DNA of 64,000 nucleotides from Typha latifolia (taxonomy: Eukaryota > Streptophyta > Magnoliopsida > Poales > Typhaceae): NCBI GenBank assembly GCA_019914945.1, contig CM034108.1:196001-260000 (forward strand). Direction: 5' to 3'. The first letter of the stretch is position 1; each line of letters opens with the position of its first letter. The translations under genes were made by a program, and so were the position numbers. Shown in pieces: positions 34,667 to 46,016 of the stretch. A model generated the notes under the pieces. That model had not been told where the DNA came from. It did no database searches and was given only the letters and a program-made list of their open reading frames with translations.

Positions 34667-36328
34667 ATTACTTTTCACCTACCTACCAGTGTCACATTAC
34701 TCTTATAATCTCTCATTTTCCCTCTATGAGCAAGATGACCACAAGCTATTGATTAATGGTTGTTTCTGGGTAATAAAAAACTATAATATATATATATATA
34801 TATATATATGTGATTTGCTATCCAAATTTTCTTTTTTTCGTAAGAAAATAAATTTGTTGGAGATTAGTTATCATTTAATTTTTTTTGTTTCTTGATAAAG
34901 AATTATTATGTCATTAGAAGAGCTGGATTTGGATTTGTATTAGTTAGGTGGACCATGACTGGAGTCTTTTTCTTTTTTTTTCTTTTCTTTTTTCCTCCTT
35001 TATCTGGCATGATTGGGACGGGGCACCAGCCAAGATATATCATATATGGTGGTCGGGTTGCAATAAGTGCTGTTTCTATTCCCATTGGGGGCTTTAGGGT
35101 TACGTCTCCTCCTCCTCTCTCATAGTGTACTTTTGTTCGTCTTATCATTTTTATTCTAGGATATGGGCCCAGAAGAATAAAAGGTTATGTGGCATTTTAT
35201 TATTTACCAGAGGAGCTTTAGCCCATGGGCCACCCTAAAAAGGTATTTCATTCTAATGAGGAAGTCTTAAGAGCTTTTATGTCATAGACATGGCCCATGA
35301 AGACCCAAACAAATCCAGGCCCCTCCCTCGTCATTACCAATGCAAATAAGATGGAGGAGCTTGCTTAGCTGAAGCTAAAGCTAAAACCAAGAATTATAGC
35401 ACTCGGACTCGAGTCGAATGATCGAGCTGTTAATATTCTCGGTATACTAAACGTCACTATTCTGCTGCATAAATATGGCCCTCTAGATGCTAAAACATTA
35501 TTGAATATTTAGTCTGAAGGGTGAGCAACTTAGGTAAGCCCACTGTGGCCGAAACGGGAGCTCAATTTGGATTTATTAATTGGGTGGTGGGCGATGGTAT
35601 TAGTATTGGATAGTGGGAATAGAACCATGGCTGGTGTCCATTTTCTTCTTTCACTCGTTTGTTGTTGTTGTTGTGATTAGGACGTGGCACCAGACGAGAT
35701 ATGCGGTGGTTGCTTGCATTAAGTGACGTTTCTATTCCATCGGTTCCTTTTGCGGGCTTTACGTCTCTTCATGTCTCATAGGCCATAGCCATAGGCAGGC
35801 TGCTACTTGCTCACTAGTGTAACTATGTTCGTTTTTTTATATAAATAATAATAATTACAGACTGTTAGTTGGATATAGGATATCATTTATGAACCGAAGT
35901 CCATGTGAAGGGAGGCCCATGGACCACTCTAAAAGGCATCTTATTCTAAAGACGTTGAAAAGATTTCCTTTCTCTTCCTTCAAATGATCGGCCTAACAGC
36001 TTATGTCATGGAAATAAATGGCCCAAAGCGGCCTGGTCATCAAATTAGACCCGAACCAGTCCAGGCCCGCCATCTGCTTGGATCTCCCAATGCAAATAAG
36101 ATGGAGGAACTTCGCTTTTTTTTTAAAAAACCAATCCTGAAGCTAAAACCAACCAAGACTTTTAGCACTTGACTGGACTCAAATAACCTGCTATATCCGC
36201 TGTATACTAAACTTCAATATGCTGCACGGTAAACATTATCGAATCCTAAATGATCTCAGTTTCTAATTATATCAAGAATTATTTCATTATTATTTTCATG
36301 CAAATTACTTGAGAATTCTATTATATTA

Positions 36329-36367
<39 letters not shown>

Positions 36368-36910
36368 TTTTTGGCAATAACAAGTTGCTGGTTGGCTAGC
36401 GTAATAAATAATTCCCCGTAACAAACAAGTAAAGTAGATAATCCAGTTCTCCTCTTGTTGGGATATTTTGGAGATACGCGGTTGGGGTAACCTCACGCGG
36501 CGAGTGATCGCATCCCCAACTCGTCCTTTGGAGCTTCGAAGGCGGCATCTCTCCCTTTTCCTTTGCTTCCTCTGAAAGTCAAAGAGGCTTCCCACCCAGG
36601 TCCTCCATCTCCGCCGATCCAAACACGGGAGGCGGCGGTTGGCCTCTTGAAACCACCGCCCGAGTCATGGATCTGGTTGATGTTCTCCCTCTCGTCTGAT
36701 CCGTTTCGAGGTCGGTCTCTTGGTCCTTTGCCTTCGATTTCTCTATCCGAATCCGTAGGTCAGGCGAAAGTTTCCCTCCCCCACCCCCCTACCTTTGCTG
36801 TCAGAAGAAGCAAAGATGGGATTTTGACTCACGGGGTTGGTTGTTTCCATGCTTTTGGGTTTTGAGTTGCGGATCTAAGATGTTTCCCTAACTATTTGGA
36901 GAATAACATC
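34667..36910. other. Spacer between HMA gene C and GnT-II
   Basis: It holds the gene C 3' UTR, (AT)n at about 34786-34810 and about 36337-36363, and a diverged tandem duplication (34925-35520 and 35590-36262). The final about 450 bases should be the GnT-II promoter and leader. An open frame at 36563-36865 lies in this leader, is GC-richer, and matches no protein I know. Confidence 0.5.
34925..36262. repeat. Diverged tandem duplication, about 0.6 kb units
   Basis: Unit 1 (34925-35520) and unit 2 (35590-36262) share ordered blocks: CCATG(A/G)CTGG, GGCACCAG, GTTTCTATTCC, GGGCTTTA, AATGCAAATAAGATGGAGGA, GAAGCTAAA and GTATACTAAAC. Small indels and many substitutions separate them. Neither unit codes for protein. 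Confidence 0.75.
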
Positions 36911-38218
36911 ATGGCTCTCCATAGGAGAAATCGTATGAAGGACTCTTGGTTCCGGCGAGCGTGTCCTCTTGTTCTGGTGATAGTATCTGCTGTGTTGGTC
37001 ATAATCTTCTTCCTCAGAAGCAGAGTAGTTCCTCACGGAGTTCAAATTTCTCCTTCCTATAAGAAAGGAGAAAACCCTGCTTCGGAGGCTGAATTTGTTG
37101 TTCTGGACTCCAACTTTAAACCCAAGTTACCGAAACAGAACGAGGTGTCTCTCTCTTTGGAGCAGAGGAACAGATTGCCCCCTCGAAACTTGGATCGTTT
37201 TCCTAATCTGGCGAAGGATCATATAACGATTGTTTTGTATGTTCACAACCGACCTCAATACCTTCAAGTAGTAGTGAAGAGCCTGTCTCAGGTGGAAGGT
37301 ATTGGGGAGACGCTTCTGATAGTTAGCCATGATGGGTACTTTTCGGAGATGGATGAGATCATTCGAAGTATCAAATTTTGCCAGGTTAAACAGATCTTCG
37401 CACCCTACTCCCCGCATCTTTTCACCGATAGTTTCCCTGGTGTTTCGCCAGGAGATTGCCGCGATAAAGATGATCCGTTAGAGAAAAAGTGTAAGGGTAA
37501 CAAGGATCAGTATGGGAACCACCGATCTCCAAAGATTGTGTCTTTGAAGCACCATTGGTGGTGGATGATGAATACTATATGGGATGGCTTGAAGGAGACG
37601 AAGAGATTTGCGGGCCATATTCTGTTCATAGAAGAGGACCATTATATCTTTCCAAATGCATACCGCACTATCCAGCTACTCACAGAACTGAAGCCTCGGA
37701 AATGTCCCGAGTGTTGTGCTGTGAACTTGGCACCTTCGGATGTGAACTCAAAAGGAGAAGGTTGGGCATCCCTGATGGCCGAGAAGGTTGGAAACATAGG
37801 TTATGCGTTTAACAGGACTATTTGGAGAAAGATTCATGCAAAAGCTAAGGAGTTCTGCTCCTTTGATGAGTATAACTGGGACATAACAATGTGGGCTACT
37901 GTCTATCCTTCATTTGGATCTCCGGTTTACAGTCTGAGAGGGCCTAGGAGAAGTGCTGCCCATTTTGGCAAGTGTGGGTTGCATCAAGGGCAAGGATTAA
38001 GCACCGTCTGTGTTGATAATAGCAATGCAAGTTTCAACATAGATGAAATCGATAGGATTCCTAACATCAAATCTGATTGGCCTGTGCATATTATTCGGAA
38101 GCAGAGTGGATATCAGGCAGGTTTCAAGGGATGGGGAGGCTGGGGCGACGAACGTGACCGAGAGCTTTGTTTGAGTTTTGCATACATGTATCATGTTAAG
38201 GAAGCATCATCTGGTTGA
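36911..38218 (+). CDS. MGAT2: Alpha-1,6-mannosyl-glycoprotein 2-beta-N-acetylglucosaminyltransferase (GnT-II)
   Basis: GnT-II adds the second GlcNAc to the alpha-1,6 arm of the N-glycan core in the Golgi, making biantennary complex glycans. The coding region is one exon of 435 residues. It is a type II membrane protein with a short basic tail (HRRNRMKDSWFRR), one membrane anchor (about residues 19-37, with VLVIVSAVLVIIFFL) and a lumenal GT16 catalytic domain. Visible family motifs are VLYVHNRPQYL, the metal-binding EED (residues 241-243, within FIEEDHY), CPECCAVNLAP and YNWDITMWA. The real ATG is at 36911; the frame is open a little further upstream but without another ATG. Many Cys residues fit the family's conserved disulphides. 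The length agrees with plant GnT-II (about 430). Confidence 0.95.
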   Translation: MALHRRNRMKDSWFRRACPLVLVIVSAVLVIIFFLRSRVVPHGVQISPSYKKGENPASEAEFVVLDSNFKPKLPKQNEVSLSLEQRNRLPPRNLDRFPNLAKDHITIVLYVHNRPQYLQVVVKSLSQVEGIGETLLIVSHDGYFSEMDEIIRSIKFCQVKQIFAPYSPHLFTDSFPGVSPGDCRDKDDPLEKKCKGNKDQYGNHRSPKIVSLKHHWWWMMNTIWDGLKETKRFAGHILFIEEDHYIFPNAYRTIQLLTELKPRKCPECCAVNLAPSDVNSKGEGWASLMAEKVGNIGYAFNRTIWRKIHAKAKEFCSFDEYNWDITMWATVYPSFGSPVYSLRGPRRSAAHFGKCGLHQGQGLSTVCVDNSNASFNIDEIDRIPNIKSDWPVHIIRKQSGYQAGFKGWGGWGDERDRELCLSFAYMYHVKEASSG

Positions 38219-39614
38219 GAGGATGGATGCATTTTGCCTTCTGTCGCATGTTTACAACCCATGTGGTTTTATATTCTGTAGTATTCCTCTGATTTATACA
38301 CTATTTGCTGAGGCACAGCATTCCTAGAATATTTTTCATGTCATACTTGTTTTCTCACAGATATGTAATTCTTTTTTCTTATCCTTAGGCTCAGGTGGTG
38401 TAAATTTCTCATGTTTTTGAGCTGCTACTCTATTTGCACAGAGTTAATGTGAAAGATTTTCTTTTCCTTAATTCTGTACACAATCAATATCCCACGGCGT
38501 ATAAACGTCTCTCTTGGATGAGGTTACTGCTTGCTAATATAGGATTGATTTTTCTTAGCTTAAGTGTTCTTGATGTTTATGGATAGAAGAACAACACTAG
38601 AGAGAGAGTCGGAGAGCATTGTTAAGTGTAATAGTAGAAATAGAGGAGATTTTGTGCTGTTTTATATATGATTCCAGTCTATAAAGAGAAGATGTTTTTG
38701 CAATATGATGGGAAATAAATTGAAGGGACAGCAAACAAACGATGCAAATTTCAATTACAGTAAAGGGACCAACCCCGAGGACTCAAATTGTTGAGCCCCC
38801 AACGAGGGCGAGGGAAGTCTACTAAGAAGCGAAGAAGAACGGGATGGGATCGAGATCCACTAAAAAATAAAAATCTTATTTTGTTATCTCGATCTCTTCA
38901 TCACCCGATGCAATCAAGCCGCCGCCCATGTCTGGATGATGACGAGGAACACCGAAAGCAAAGCAATCCATGGAATCTTATACCCATCATCCACAGTTTA
39001 CAAAGCTGACGAGAGATAACGACAGCCGTCCGCGTCAGAGAGAGAGAGATCCGACGCCTACCAGACCAGAATATAGCATATGTTAACATGGAGTGGACTC
39101 GCACGTGAACAAGCGAATACTGATGATGTAGCAAGTTTGCTGCAACTGAATCTGCAGACTATCGGTTCCTCAGTCCTCACTCCGCGCCGATACGGATCCA
39201 AGTGGCCGACAAGTCAAAGATGTGAATTACCCGATAAAGCCCCTACGAAGGTCCAGTAATCACCAAAGAGTACCAGATCAGGAATTCTCTCCCCGTGGTG
39301 ACTCATAAAGGCCATTTCGGGAATAAAAAGAACCCCAGAAGTTTTACAACTTACACCTCTAACCTTATTATTATTATTATTATTTGAATAGTCACCTCTA
39401 CCTTATTCGCCCAACCCCTCTAAAGACAATAGAAAGCTAACAAAAGACCCCGTAGGAATAAGGAGGAATCTCCGTGGTGTGTAAGTTCACCTCTCCCCAT
39501 CAAAAGCTCAAATCCTCCCAAGTCCCACCTTATAAGCCACGGTCCTTTTCCTTTCCCCTCCTCTCCCCCTTTAGCCAAAGATCCATCCAGGCCAGTCTCG
39601 CTTCCTCTGTCGCT
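38219..39614. other. Spacer between GnT-II and the small membrane-protein gene
   Basis: It begins with the GnT-II 3' UTR. The 38800-39300 segment is somewhat GC-richer and has short open frames on both strands, none with recognisable content. The last about 140 bases are a CT-rich leader for the gene starting at 39615. Confidence 0.45.
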
Positions 39615-39968
39615 ATGGCGGTTCAGGAGAGACTTCTGGCTCTAATGGTGGAGCTCAGGCTTCCAATCCTAACAGTCGTAGCCGTCGCCGTCGCCTTCAT
39701 TTCCCTCCTCGCCGTGGGTCCAAGCTTGGCCACGGTCGTCTCCTTCTTCTGGCCCCTCCTTGTCTCCACAGGTTTCTTCCTCGCCGCCGTCGCCCTACTC
39801 CTCCGGATCTCGCCGCCGCCAGGGGAGTCCACCGACGTGGCCACCGGAGAGGAGATCATGCACTACGTCGCCGGGAGGGCGGCGGAGGCGTTTCGCGATT
39901 TGGGAGATGGGGGAGGGCGAGGTGAGGAGGCGGAACCGGAAGAGGAAGTGGAGCACCAGAAGTCGTAG
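39615..39968 (+). CDS. Small two-helix membrane protein, unknown function
   Basis: A single exon codes for 117 residues. The ATG sits in a CGCTATGGC context after a CT-rich leader. Two hydrophobic segments (about residues 17-40 and 42-64) are separated by a very short hydrophilic turn. They are followed by a cytosol-type tail that is Gly/Glu-rich and strongly acidic (EEAEPEEEVEHQKS). GC content and Ala/Val codon use are much higher than in the flanking DNA, supporting real coding. I do not recognise the family; it resembles small plant-specific membrane proteins of unknown role. Confidence 0.65.
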   Translation: MAVQERLLALMVELRLPILTVVAVAVAFISLLAVGPSLATVVSFFWPLLVSTGFFLAAVALLLRISPPPGESTDVATGEEIMHYVAGRAAEAFRDLGDGGGRGEEAEPEEEVEHQKS

Positions 39969-40433
39969 TACAGCAGATGGGGGGGAGAGAGAACCACATT
40001 ACGTGGCGAGGTAATAGTGGATGATAAGAGGACCGCCAATAAGATAGAGTGTGTGCGTTCTGGTTCTGGTTCCGGTGAATAATAATGTGGTAGAAATTAG
40101 AATTGTACAATTTAGTGGGTCTTCTCCAGGAATAAATTAATATGTTTTAAATATTTTGAATGGTGTAAATTATCCTCTCTTTTTTTTAAAAAAAATTTGA
40201 GATTTGTGATGGCTCTTGTGACGCATAAATAAGGTATAACGCTGTGATTTTGGCTGGGCGATGCATTTTATTAGTTCCTTTTACAATTTTACTTTCCCTG
40301 TCTGGACTACTGACCAATTGTGCTGACTGCAACTGCAGGCCCTCGACGCCGCAATTGGTCCACCTGGTCGCGTTCACGTGATTCTATAATCCTCGATTTT
40401 GGAAATGCTCACAAGTACATTAAAAAAAAAAAA

Positions 40434-40477
<44 letters not shown>

Positions 40478-40980
40478 CTGGAGATAAATGCAAGAGAAAC
40501 AATAAATATATATAAACATTACCTTACCTTACCTTTTTAATGGAGTGAATGTGTGCTTACAGTGCAGTGCATGATGGACTGCAAATGAGCTCCTAGACAG
40601 CTCGAAAAAAGCTATTAATTAGTAGATATAATAAAAAGGAGCCGCTCTGATTGGGCCAGGTCGCTGCTACTTTAGGTTCGAACGAGCCTAAGAATTGTAA
40701 GGCTTGTTTAGTTTTTGGGCTTGGATCGGGCTCCCTATGTCATGATGGTCTTGGACTTGGAATTAGCACCATATATATAGAGAGGGAGGGAGGGGGACGG
40801 GACACAAATGGGCAATACGTCACTCTGGTCCAAAGAAAACTATAGTCAAGATGAGCCCATACCTCACTTGAAGTATCACTTGGCCCCTTGGATTTCAATA
40901 TAAATTAAGGTGGGCTAGCTTGAAGCGAGCACTTCCACTGTTCCACTTCTTCCATGTGAAGAAGAAGAAGAAGAAGAAGA
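39969..40980. other. Spacer and SPO11-1 upstream region
   Basis: No gene was seen. It contains (AT)n then (GA)n at about 40434-40477, and ends in a GAA repeat (about 40960-40980) that abuts the SPO11-1 ATG. Confidence 0.45.
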
Positions 40981-43900
40981 ATGGCGGGAAGGATCTCGAT
41001 TTCGAATCCCTCCGATCTCCTCCACAAGATCAAAGGTCACGCCCAATCGCCAATCTCATCTCTCCTTCTTTTGATCGCCACTTGGCTTCGAATGAATTCT
41101 CCTGCAGGTTTCGTCCGATCCCTACTCGAGGATCTCTCAAGCAATCGCTCTCCTTCTATCGCCCTAGATCGCTACCGCAACTACTGCTCCGATCCCTCCG
41201 GGAATTGGTTTCCCTCTCTTCTCCTATTCTATATTGGCATCGCCACTAGGATTTCATCTGTCTCTCCACCATATGCTACCAATCAGGGAATTGTAAACGA
41301 TGTTAGATTCTTTTGGTGATGGCGTTCTTGTGTAGTCTGAGTTAACTGATTGGAAATCATAAGATTAGTTAACCTAGTGTGCTCGTTTCATATCTTGTTT
41401 ACTTTACCAATTATCTTTGATAATACTAATATTACATCGGCACAAACATACAACTTTTTCGTATCTTTACCGCTAAACATTGTCCTGTTAAAAACTTAAA
41501 AATGTATGGTCACAAGTCACAGTTGATTTTTGTGCTGGTGCCGACCGTGTCAGTGTGTCACAATTTATGGAATGCCCATTTCATGTGATGTGAACTGCCC
41601 AGAAGGAAAAGTGTTCTTGTTCCATGGTGTCAAAAACTTGTTGATCTATCTGCAGCTAGTTATATTTGCTGCCGTTCTGTGCATCTTTGTGAATAAATAT
41701 TATTCGGTTGTACTTATTCATTTTCATAGTTATATTTCCTCACATTGCCCTTATCTTTGTTTGTCTGCAGTAGTTGCAGCTATGACTTGCCTAATGGCAA
41801 AGAGATAATCTCAATCGAGAAAAAAACACATGCGCGCCGATTGGGTAGGTTCAGCTTTTTGTTGTTTTTCAGGTTTAACTGAGATTCCTTCAGCTGGCTC
41901 CAGGAAATTCATGACACTGATATATTTTGATTGTCCCTTTTTTGTTTCAGAAATATACCAAGATCATCATGTAACATCTTTCAGCTTTTTCGTTCTTTAT
42001 ACAGATGTGTTACTCAGGGTGCTAGTAATAATACAGCAACTATTACAAGAAAACAAGCACAGTTCAAAACGAGATATATATTACACTCACCCTGCTGTTT
42101 TCGCAGGTAAGCATGTTTCCACATTGCTCAGAAATCTTGAGCTCAAGCACCCCTTATTCATATTGGATGCTATTGGGAACTTCGTTTTCATCCAATGTAT
42201 AGTCACATAAGAGGAAAACTGGATGTGAAAGTGGCTTCATTTACGTCAAAATTTAAATCCTATTTATTCTTTTTATGGAGAATCAGGTTACAAGAAGAAG
42301 ATATTGTTTAAAGGGTGTAAAGCAATTCCATAATTACCATTGTTTAACTTGGTAAGATAACCTTTCCTTTAACTGCAGAGCAAGCAGTTGTTGACCATGC
42401 AATCAATGATATATGCATCCTCTTGAAATGCAGCTGCCATCATCTTAATGTGGTATGTCAAATCATGAAGTAGTAGTAGATATTTGTGGTTATATGGATT
42501 TTCTGTTTTTTTTTTCTTCTCTGTCTGGTTGAACCTCAAGACGGGCTTACTTGGACTATTATAGATATTTATACCATACAAATGAGCTCCAGTCATTTTA
42601 TCTGATGCTTTAATGCGACATCTTGTTTTTTAAAATCTAGATAAATCGGTTCCTTTTTTCCTAATACATCATCTATTTTGCTTCATGACGAAAATAAAGT
42701 TGAATATTGTCTCTCTTGAGTTTTACTATGAGCTTGTTGTTTCTTTACAGCTGAGCCTAATCTGCTATCCATCTGCTACTTGCAGGTTCCTGTGGGAAAA
42801 GGGTAGATCCTGGTGCCTTGAAATTCTGAAATATTTGACCCTGTTATAACTGTTCTTTTTACTTTAGCAAATTATGGATGTCAGGATATATTACAGCAAG
42901 AGACTTGTTTAAATGATTATTTGTTATAGTGACTTCTAGTTTTTTTTTCCTTAATATCAGTAAAGTCTAGAAAGAAATCAAGTTTTCCCTTAGAATCAAG
43001 TAATGATATCTCTAGAAAATCACAAGCAAGTAAGCTGAGATTTTGCTTTTCCACATTTGGATAAGTTCTTTAAAGCCCCAGTGTTTGGCATTCTATCCCC
43101 TAATATTTTTTATCCTGGTTAGGCATGTTAGTGGATAAGACTATATATGATGTAAAATATCTCCTAATGTTTATATTAGTTTGGAAATTTCGAATTTACA
43201 TTTCATTTTCCCCCTCTAATACATTATCCCTGGTCCCAGTTTGGTGATGGGTTGGTTAAGGTTTGCTGAGGCTGGCAGGAAAAATTGTTGCATTAGAAGT
43301 CCAAACACTGTAAGCATGTATCCATCTGAAAGTAAGAGTTGTATTCTTTTGATGAATTTATTGCAAAATTGGGTCAACTTGCAGGCATATCCCATTCCAG
43401 TGTGCATTGAAGATGTGGAAGGTAGTTGGGCAGATTTCATATTTTGACCTGCTGCACTTTTTGCATTTCCACCTGCTTTTTGATGATTGATAATGATGCA
43501 TGGACTTTTGGCTATAGTACTTCCATATTCAATATGGACTGCAGTCACTATTCTCCATGAGGATAGTGAGATTTTTTCGATTGACTGAAATTCTCTTATG
43601 TTAATTTTGATAGATGTTGTGAGTGTTGCCAATTACATACTTGTTGTGGAAAAGGAGTCGGGTAAGGCTTTCTTTTAAGCACCTCACTTTTGTCACACAT
43701 TTTTGCCATAGTTGAACTTGCAAAATGTTCTCTTCTTGCAGTGTTCCAGCGTTTAGCAAATGATAAATTTTGTGAAAACAATCGCTGCATTGTCATTACA
43801 GTGAGTAGAAACACCTAGTCTTAGCATTCAAAATTATTAATAATTGGTTTTCAGCACTGTCCATTGCTTTGTCAACTCAGGGAAGAGGCTACCCAGATGT

Positions 43901-45260
43901 TCCTACAAGAAGGTATGTGCATCTTTGGCTTCTTCTAGTTATACATTGATAGAGCAGCTTGCTTTCTACTGCTTGTTTTGTTATAGTGTGTCATACTTGG
44001 CAGATTCTTGCACCATCTTGTTGAGCAGCTGCATTTGCCAGTCTATTGCTTGGTAGATTCTGATCCTTATGGATTCGATATTCTGACGACCTACAGGTTT
44101 GGTTCCATGGTGAGGTTTTATTGTATAATAACTGATTTATATTGGTTCCTAATAATGTGTGAAATGCTACTCATATTGAACTGCAGATGATTATGCATGA
44201 TTTTTTCTATTACGTTCCTAGATTACTTGTACTTCATTTATCGATGGCCCAGTTCACAATATAGAACTTGGGCATTTGTTACTGTTTTTTCTTTCAAAAT
44301 AATATATTGGCCAGATAAGCTTAGATTTGCCGACTTTGCTTGCTCCAACTATGTACAAGGTTTCTGACCATAACGGATTAATGGTTCTCTTCTCAATCAA
44401 ATTCATGAGATCATATATGACTTCATCTGACATATGCGTACACATTACACTGGAAACTGCTGATATGTTATGCAGATGTGCTTTCTTAGTACCAAATATG
44501 GATGCCAGTTATCATAGTTGAATTTCATATGCTGTGATACTACTTTAAAAGATTGTCTCTTGTTAGAACTCCATGTTGTGGACTCCATAATCCTGCTTCT
44601 GCGTGTGTTTGCTTTTCTCTTTAGCAAATGGCTTATGATGCAAAGTTAATGCGTGTGCCTGAGATACAATGGCTTGGAGTTTTTCCTTCTGATTTTGAGG
44701 AATACCACCTTCCAGATCGATGCCGTCTTCACTTGACCCCTGAAGGTGATCGCCTCATCACGCATACTTCAATTTTTGCAGAAGACAACATCTTATGCAT
44801 AATGCCAAATAGTGAAGTCTGGTTTATACTGTAGATAAAAGGAAAGTGGAAGCTATGCTATCGAGATGCTATTTGCACAAGGAAGCACCTCAATGGAGGT
44901 TGAGTTTGGTCACTCTTACATTATAATATTTTATTTTTGAGCTTTTGGTATGGCAGTACTGCACTACTGCCTTTAACTCTTACATTCAAACTCATCTGAT
45001 ATACATATCCATTTTCCATACCATCATAGGCCAACTCCTGATATAAGTGGTTGTAGTGTCACCTTCACGCTCTTATTTTTGGTGGTGGTAATTTCAAGTT
45101 ACATGTGATAAGATGTCTGTTTTTGTATGATAGGTTGGAGTTGGAGATCATGTTGCGGAAAGGGGTGAAATTTGAGATTGAAGCCCTGTCCGTGTATTCA
45201 ATTTCTTTTTTGTCGAAGGAGTACATCCCTGTAAAGATTCAACATGGAAAGCACATGTGA
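40981..45260 (+). CDS. SPO11-1: Meiotic recombination protein SPO11-1 (Topo VIA-like)
   Basis: SPO11 cuts DNA through a tyrosine to start meiotic recombination, acting in the nucleus with a TopoVIB-like partner. Clear exons: 40981-41035, 41108-about 41292 (3' end unsure), 42005-42106, 42379-42452, 42786-42802, 43240-43309, 43385-43421, 43614-43661, 43742-43800, 43881-43912, 44004-44109, 44625-44745, 44835-44898, 45134-45260. The catalytic tyrosine lies in SKRDIYY (exon at 42005). The Toprim fold shows VVEKE, GRGYPDVPTRRFL and the DxD of VDSDPYGFDI. The end reads KFEIEALSVYSISFLSKEYIP, typical of SPO11-1 rather than SPO11-2. All exons from 42005 onward join in frame. Between exon 2 and 42005 the path is unresolved: LTEIPSAG at about 41876 looks homologous, but no canonical intron joins it cleanly to both neighbours. 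Confidence 0.85.
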
Positions 45261-46016
45261 CTGTAACTCGGGAAATGTTTGTGCACGGTCCATTTTATGC
45301 AGTGAAATTAATCTGCTACAGGGCTTCTTCAACAGATACAATTTATAACTGGCCTTATTTGCTAATCTGATTAATAAGCAGCCAAGTTGAATAAATATTA
45401 TTATTCTTCTCTTGCTCACAGCCTTCAGTTTGTTCTCCACCTTGTTTTTTAATTATTCAGGTACCCTAACCCGGCTGCCTGTTTACATAGATCCTAACCC
45501 AGAAGAAAACTGTCTCTATTCTGTGCCACATTCTCACAGAGTCGCACTCGCAGTAGAAGAAGCAGCACGTTAGACGGAAAATGACTTCCAACGACCCATA
45601 ATTTTCTTTTAATTGACGCGGGATTTAGTAACCATCAAAAGTGAAAACTGCATACAACTTTCCCTTCTCAGATTCTGTATTGGCCATCTGTCCCCCATAA
45701 AAATTTGGAAAAAGAAAACCTCACTATCCAAGCAAATCACTCAAAAATAAATTTGACATGATTAAGGATGGGGATATTTTCTCAGATTCTTTCCATTTTC
45801 CATATCACCACCGTAAAGAGAGAAAGGAGAAGAAGCTAACAGATCTATCCTTGTTGCCACAGCTCATATATAATAAGATTTAACTCAAACTCCATTCACA
45901 AAAACTGCAAATTTCAGAACTTAAACAGTGGGCGAACAACGTATTAACAGCAGAATTGCATGAGATATATCATTCCGTAGAGCGTTCAGCGACGGTGATG
46001 AGCAGTCCTCCCATCC
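45261..46016. other. Convergent 3' region of SPO11-1 and TPK
   Basis: No coding exon was seen. SPO11-1 (+) and the potassium channel gene (-) end toward each other, so this stretch should hold both 3' UTRs. Confidence 0.5.

Noticed and set aside
38901..39134. Minus-strand frame with a hydrophobic stretch in an alternate frame (KIPWIALLSVFLVIIQTWAA)
   Set aside because: The membrane-like frame has no ATG or clear acceptor, and the ATG frame reads Ser/Arg-rich sequence with no known family. It is too weak to call a gene.
41830..42210. A 126-codon frame in SPO11-1 read as a separate gene
   Set aside because: Its middle (DVLLRVL to PAVFA) is a SPO11-1 exon. The extension past 42107 is intron, so it is not an independent gene.
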